Shown here one piece after another: positions 13,894 through 14,851 of a stretch of 14,851 nucleotides of DNA. The position numbers and the translations under genes are program-made. This DNA comes from Patescibacteria group bacterium. Its GTDB lineage: Bacteria; Patescibacteriota; Patescibacteriia; JAACEG01; JAGUWE01. Where the stretch lies: positions 1 to 14,851 of the forward strand of contig JAGUWE010000062.1 of the NCBI GenBank assembly GCA_020062525.1, read 5' to 3'. The notes under the pieces were generated by a model. The model had not been told where the DNA came from, ran no database searches, and worked only from the letters and a program-made list of their open reading frames with translations. How positions within the stretch are numbered: position 1 is the first letter of the stretch; each line of letters starts with the position of its first letter.

Positions 13894-14325
13894 TTAACTG
13901 AGAATTAAAAGCATTGCTTCTTCTTTTTTTCTCATCAACTTAGCCCCTTTGGCTTTCTGGTGGTCATAACCGACTAAATGAAGTAAGCTATGCACTAAAA
14001 CCCTTTTTAATTCTGCCTTTATTGGGATTTTATATTTTTGAGCATTTTTCTTGACTTGCGGCCAACAAATAACTATTTCGCCTGCCAGATAATCTTTTTT
14101 GTAATAATAAGGGAAACTTAAAACATCAGTTACTGAGTTTTTTCCGCGATAAACTTTATTAAGTCCTTTTATTTTTTGAAAGCCAATCAAAGTTAAAGAA
14201 AGATCGGCCTTTTTAATTTTAAGCAAAGCCAAAGTTTTCTTTATTATTTTTTTTATTAAATCCGCTGGTAATTCAGAATCACAGGGCGGATTAACTTGGC
14301 ATTGAATTTTTGGCGCGCGAACCAT
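13894..14325 (-). CDS. ybeY: Endoribonuclease YbeY (rRNA maturation factor)
   Basis: YbeY is a zinc metallo-endoribonuclease needed for 16S rRNA 3' maturation and ribosome quality control. The 143-residue protein has the conserved LNKVYRGKNSVTDVLSFPY block (about 53-72) and the zinc motif VHSLLHLVGYDH with H112, H116 and H122. The usual HGxLHL is HSLLHL here, which keeps all three zinc ligands. Length is slightly short but complete. It starts 2 bp after the upstream gene stop, so the two are one transcript. Confidence 0.92.
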   Translation of the reverse strand: MVRAPKIQCQVNPPCDSELPADLIKKIIKKTLALLKIKKADLSLTLIGFQKIKGLNKVYRGKNSVTDVLSFPYYYKKDYLAGEIVICWPQVKKNAQKYKIPIKAELKRVLVHSLLHLVGYDHQKAKGAKLMRKKEEAMLLILS

Positions 14326-14327
14326 TA

Positions 14328-14851
14328 TTAATGAATAAACTCCAAACTCTTTTGCATCATAGCAAAAGTAGCTTTAAATGAGACCTCTGTCTTATTGCCA
14401 ATATTATAAGTGATGGTATAAATATAATTTTTATTTCCAACCGCATTAGTTAAATAAACACTAAAACCATCAAGGCTCTTAATAGCTTCTCGAGAGCCAA
14501 GTTGAACTTTTTGAATTTGAGAAGGATTAACTCCCGGCATACTTTGTAAATACCAATCTAAAACAGCTAAATTATTAAGATTTTCTTGAACGCTGACCCC
14601 GATAAACTCGCCAGCACCAGAATCAAAAATAACTTCTTGATTGCCCTCACCTACATTCTTAACCTGCCAAGTAGCTGGATAATAAACAGAATAACCGAAA
14701 TCTAAATTAGTGTATTTCTTAACAGTTACAGTGTTAGCAGTTAATTTAACGCCGCCAGCGGTTTGAGGATCGTAAAAATTTATCACTTCTTGGCCATCTA
14801 AATAACCGTCTTGATCAGTGTCAATTTGATTAAGATTGGTCTGATAGATAA
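14328..14851 (-). CDS. Exported PsbP-like protein with a calcium-binding DxDxDG loop (5' end outside the window)
   Basis: The frame is open to the right edge, so this is the C-terminal part (about 173 residues) of a longer protein. A GTG at 14786 is not a convincing start, because the codons before it encode QIDTDQDGYLDGQEV, a textbook DxDxDGxxDxxE calcium loop of the EF-hand/thrombospondin type 3 kind. After a short linker, YTNLDFGYSVYYPATWQV begins a PsbP/Mog1-like alpha-beta domain that runs to the end (EFIGVSVQENL, IYTITYNIGNK, FKATFAMMQKSLEFI). In CPR genomes such proteins usually carry an N-terminal signal or membrane anchor and several calcium repeats; that part cannot be seen here. 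Function is unknown, probably cell-surface. Confidence 0.7.
   Translation of the reverse strand, partial: IYQTNLNQIDTDQDGYLDGQEVINFYDPQTAGGVKLTANTVTVKKYTNLDFGYSVYYPATWQVKNVGEGNQEVIFDSGAGEFIGVSVQENLNNLAVLDWYLQSMPGVNPSQIQKVQLGSREAIKSLDGFSVYLTNAVGNKNYIYTITYNIGNKTEVSFKATFAMMQKSLEFIH

Overview
The window reads as a piece of a small, AT-rich bacterial genome of Candidate Phyla Radiation (Patescibacteria) type, most like a parcubacterial lineage. This is inferred from the compact one-strand layout, short A/T-rich intergenic stretches, weak or absent Shine-Dalgarno sites on most genes, families of short palindromic repeats, small Lys/Ile-rich membrane proteins, and a class III (anaerobic) ribonucleotide reductase as the only RNR seen. 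All supported genes lie on the minus strand, so transcription runs from the right edge to the left. The standard bacterial code fits: long glycine- and tryptophan-rich genes are open with no internal TGA, and TAA is the dominant stop.

Right part (about 14851 to 10823), envelope and division: a partial gene for an exported-looking PsbP-like protein with a calcium-binding DxDxDG loop, then ybeY (rRNA maturation), a GC-rich palindromic repeat, a DgkA-type lipid kinase, a consensus promoter, ftsA and ftsZ. FtsA carries a C-terminal amphipathic helix and FtsZ a C-terminal conserved peptide, so the FtsA-FtsZ membrane-anchored ring is complete.

Middle (10822 to 7076), deoxynucleotide synthesis: nrdR, nrdD and an NrdG-type radical SAM activase form one operon. 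It starts at a perfect TTGACA-17 bp-TATAAT promoter overlapped by two matching NrdR boxes and ends at a strong intrinsic terminator that overlaps the activase stop codon. A MITE-like palindromic element sits between nrdD and the activase gene.

Accessory part (7066 to 3935): a three-helix membrane protein gene broken by an in-frame TGA, then a type II restriction-modification pair (SPPY-motif methyltransferase followed 1 bp later by a TdeIII-like PD-(D/E)XK endonuclease). The pair is bracketed by decayed pieces: an XRE-regulator-like remnant and leader ORF before the methyltransferase, and a frameshifted second copy of the endonuclease C-terminus after it.

Left part (3914 to 1): an RNase Z-like metallo-beta-lactamase protein with a terminator and a second MITE-like element, then a new promoter and a four-gene run: small membrane protein, short MGMT-like protein, APH-fold kinase and a GH130 glycoside phosphorylase. 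The GH130 ribosome binding site lies inside one hairpin of a triple palindromic repeat. No tRNA, rRNA or CRISPR array was seen.
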